NCBI GenBank assembly: GCA_017649745.1
Contig: JAGCGE010000359.1
Coordinates: 1-6,339 of the forward strand
Reading direction: 5' to 3'
Length of the DNA: 6,339 bases
Source of the DNA: Clostridiales bacterium
Lineage (GTDB): Bacteria; Bacillota_A; Clostridia; Saccharofermentanales; Saccharofermentanaceae
Shown here: piece after piece, positions 6,002 through 6,339 of the stretch
Layout: the number at the start of each line of letters is the position of its first letter
Position numbering within the stretch: position 1 is the first letter of the stretch
Notes under the pieces: model-generated
Database searches by the model: none
What the model saw: the letters and a program-made list of their open reading frames with translations, nothing else
What the model was told of the DNA's origin: nothing
Program-made: the position numbers and the translations under genes

Positions 6002-6115
6002 ATGAAGGTTAGACCATCAGTAAAGCCTATGTGCGAGAAGTGCAAGGTTATTCGCCGTAACGGTAAAGTCATGATCATTTGCTCCGATCCTAAGCACAAG
6101 CAGAAGCAGGGCTAA
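6002..6115 (+). CDS. rpmJ: 50S ribosomal protein L36, zinc type
   Basis: L36 is the smallest ribosomal protein. This one is 37 aa: [20 protein letters not shown], then [17 protein letters not shown]. It binds 23S rRNA near the base of the L7/L12 stalk and is built round one zinc ion. The ligands Cys11, Cys14, Cys27 and His32 are all present, so it is the zinc (C+) form. It has an AGGAGGT site (5990-5996) 5 nt before the ATG. It has its own promoter upstream and is followed by an unusually long 188-nt spacer before rpsM. Confidence 0.97.
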   Translation: MKVRPSVKPMCEKCKVIRRNGKVMIICSDPKHKQKQG

Positions 6116-6122
6116 GGATAAC

Positions 6123-6159
6123 GCCAAGAGGACAGATTTAGCCCTGTTCAGGTCTTGGT
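6123..6159 (+). promoter_or_regulatory. Leader hairpin 1
   Basis: GCCAAGA (6123-6129) pairs with TCTTGGT (6153-6159), and stacked above it GGACAG (6130-6135) pairs with CTGTTC (6144-6149). This gives 13 pairs (two G-U) interrupted only by a 3-nt bulge (AGG, 6150-6152), with an 8-nt loop ATTTAGCC. It begins 7 nt after the rpmJ stop. No T-run follows. CTGTTC recurs at 6282-6287, next to the rpsM Shine-Dalgarno. Confidence 0.6.
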
Positions 6160-6162
6160 ATG

Positions 6163-6181
6163 TAAGTCCTAACACGACTTA
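6163..6181 (+). promoter_or_regulatory. Leader hairpin 2, loop CTAACAC
   Basis: TAAGTC (6163-6168) and GACTTA (6176-6181) form a perfect 6-bp stem around the 7-nt loop CTAACAC (6169-6175). The same loop, closed by the same C-G pair, tops hairpin 3. Confidence 0.6.
6167..6177 (+). repeat. Direct repeat copy 1, TCCTAACACGA
   Basis: Exact 11-nt match to 6226-6236, 59 nt apart. Each copy forms a hairpin loop plus its two innermost base pairs; the flanking bases differ between copies. Confidence 0.85.
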
Positions 6182-6199
6182 AGAAAAAACAAGAATATT

Positions 6200-6256
6200 A
6201 CACGTCTATGTAGGGGCGGCTGCTTTCCTAACACGAAAGATCCTTACGCTGCGTGT
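6200..6256 (+). promoter_or_regulatory. Leader hairpin 3, long irregular stem with loop CTAACAC
   Basis: Outer helix ACACGT (6200-6205) / GCGTGT (6251-6256) and middle helix GTAGGGG (6210-6216) / TCCTTAC (6241-6247), each including G-U pairs. The top helix is CTTTC (6223-6227) / GAAAG (6235-6239). They are separated by internal loops 6206-6209 / 6248-6250 and 6217-6222 / 6240. The apical loop is CTAACAC (6228-6234), identical to hairpin 2. Confidence 0.5.
6226..6236 (+). repeat. Direct repeat copy 2, TCCTAACACGA
   Basis: Second exact copy of the 11-nt element at 6167-6177. A shorter relative, TTACACG (6198-6204), one mismatch from TAACACG, lies between them. Confidence 0.85.
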
Positions 6257-6303
6257 CGATATATAAATAATTAACATTTTACTGTTCAAATGGAGGTACA
6301 GAA

Positions 6304-6339
6304 ATGGCTCGTATTGCCGGTGTTGATTTGCCAAATGAC
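6304..6339 (+). CDS. rpsM: 30S ribosomal protein S13 (5' end, truncated by window edge)
   Basis: Only the first 12 codons are visible, MARIAGVDLPND, the highly conserved start of S13. S13 lies in the head of the small subunit, bridges to the large subunit (L5) and contacts P-site tRNA. GGAGGT (6292-6297) lies 6 nt before the ATG. It normally opens the alpha operon (rpsM-rpsK-rpsD-rpoA-rplQ), which presumably continues beyond the window. The 188-nt structured spacer in front suggests that its translation is controlled separately from rpmJ. Confidence 0.95.
   Translation, partial: MARIAGVDLPND

Larger units (their letters stand above)
6116..6303 (+). promoter_or_regulatory. Candidate structured mRNA leader of rpsM (alpha operon)
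   Basis: This 188-nt spacer has no usable reading frame and no convincing promoter or terminator, but it is rich in pairing. Stem 1 spans 6123-6159, hairpin 2 spans 6163-6181, and a long irregular hairpin 3 spans 6200-6256. An unpaired AT-rich stretch then leads to the rpsM Shine-Dalgarno GGAGG (6292-6296). Hairpins 2 and 3 carry identical CTAACAC loops. In E. coli the alpha operon is controlled by S4 binding a leader in front of rpsM. In Clostridia rpsD usually lies in this operon, so autoregulation by S4 or another alpha-operon protein is a reasonable but unproven reading. I do not recognise this as a named RNA family. Confidence 0.55.

Noticed and set aside
6239..6267. Possible promoter with TATAAA at 6262-6267 just before rpsM
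   Set aside because: No acceptable -35 at 16-18 nt, and the region is better explained as AT-rich unpaired DNA beside the Shine-Dalgarno.
6116..6303. Small protein gene in the rpmJ-rpsM spacer
   Set aside because: The ATG at 6160 is followed at once by TAA, and no other start with a Shine-Dalgarno opens a useful frame.

Overview
The window is a ribosomal-protein super-operon segment, with every gene on the + strand. It covers the end of the spc block, the secY-adk-map-infA block and the start of the alpha block. In order: rpsN (3' end only), rpsH, rplF, rplR, rpsE, rpmD, rplO, secY, adk, map, infA, rpmJ, rpsM (5' end only). The order, the zinc-type S14, the tetracysteine (zinc) LID of adenylate kinase, the zinc-type L36 and the near-perfect AGGAGG Shine-Dalgarno sites point to a Gram-positive bacterium, most likely Clostridia (Bacillota). 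Genus cannot be read from the sequence. All complete genes are intact, with no frameshift, insertion sequence, CRISPR array or tRNA/rRNA gene.

Region 1 (1-4104): seven ribosomal protein genes and secY, tightly packed. Spacers are 2-27 nt, except a 92-nt spacer before rplF that holds a GC-rich hairpin and a possible weak internal promoter. The block ends at a strong intrinsic terminator (4073-4104). Region 2 (4105-5876): an AT-rich spacer with a perfect TATAAT box, then adk-map-infA. Map and infA overlap by one base, and the unit is closed by a second intrinsic terminator (5851-5876). Region 3 (5877-6339): a strong extended -10 promoter preceded by A-tracts, a hairpin at the predicted transcript 5' end, rpmJ, a 188-nt non-coding spacer and the start of rpsM. 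What many bacteria transcribe as one long run therefore looks split here into at least three units.

The genes supply small- and large-subunit proteins (S14, S8, S5, S13; L6, L18, L30, L15, L36), the Sec translocon channel, nucleotide energy balance (Adk), N-terminal methionine removal (Map) and initiation factor IF-1. This is the growth-rate-linked set for making, starting and exporting proteins.

The genes are ordinary. The most unusual signal is the rpmJ-rpsM spacer. It can fold into three hairpins, and two of them present the same 7-nt loop (CTAACAC) on stems that differ in sequence but keep pairing. A strong first hairpin has a strand repeated just upstream of the rpsM Shine-Dalgarno, which would allow an alternative fold. 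I interpret this as a candidate structured mRNA leader controlling the alpha operon, possibly by autoregulation. That function is inference.
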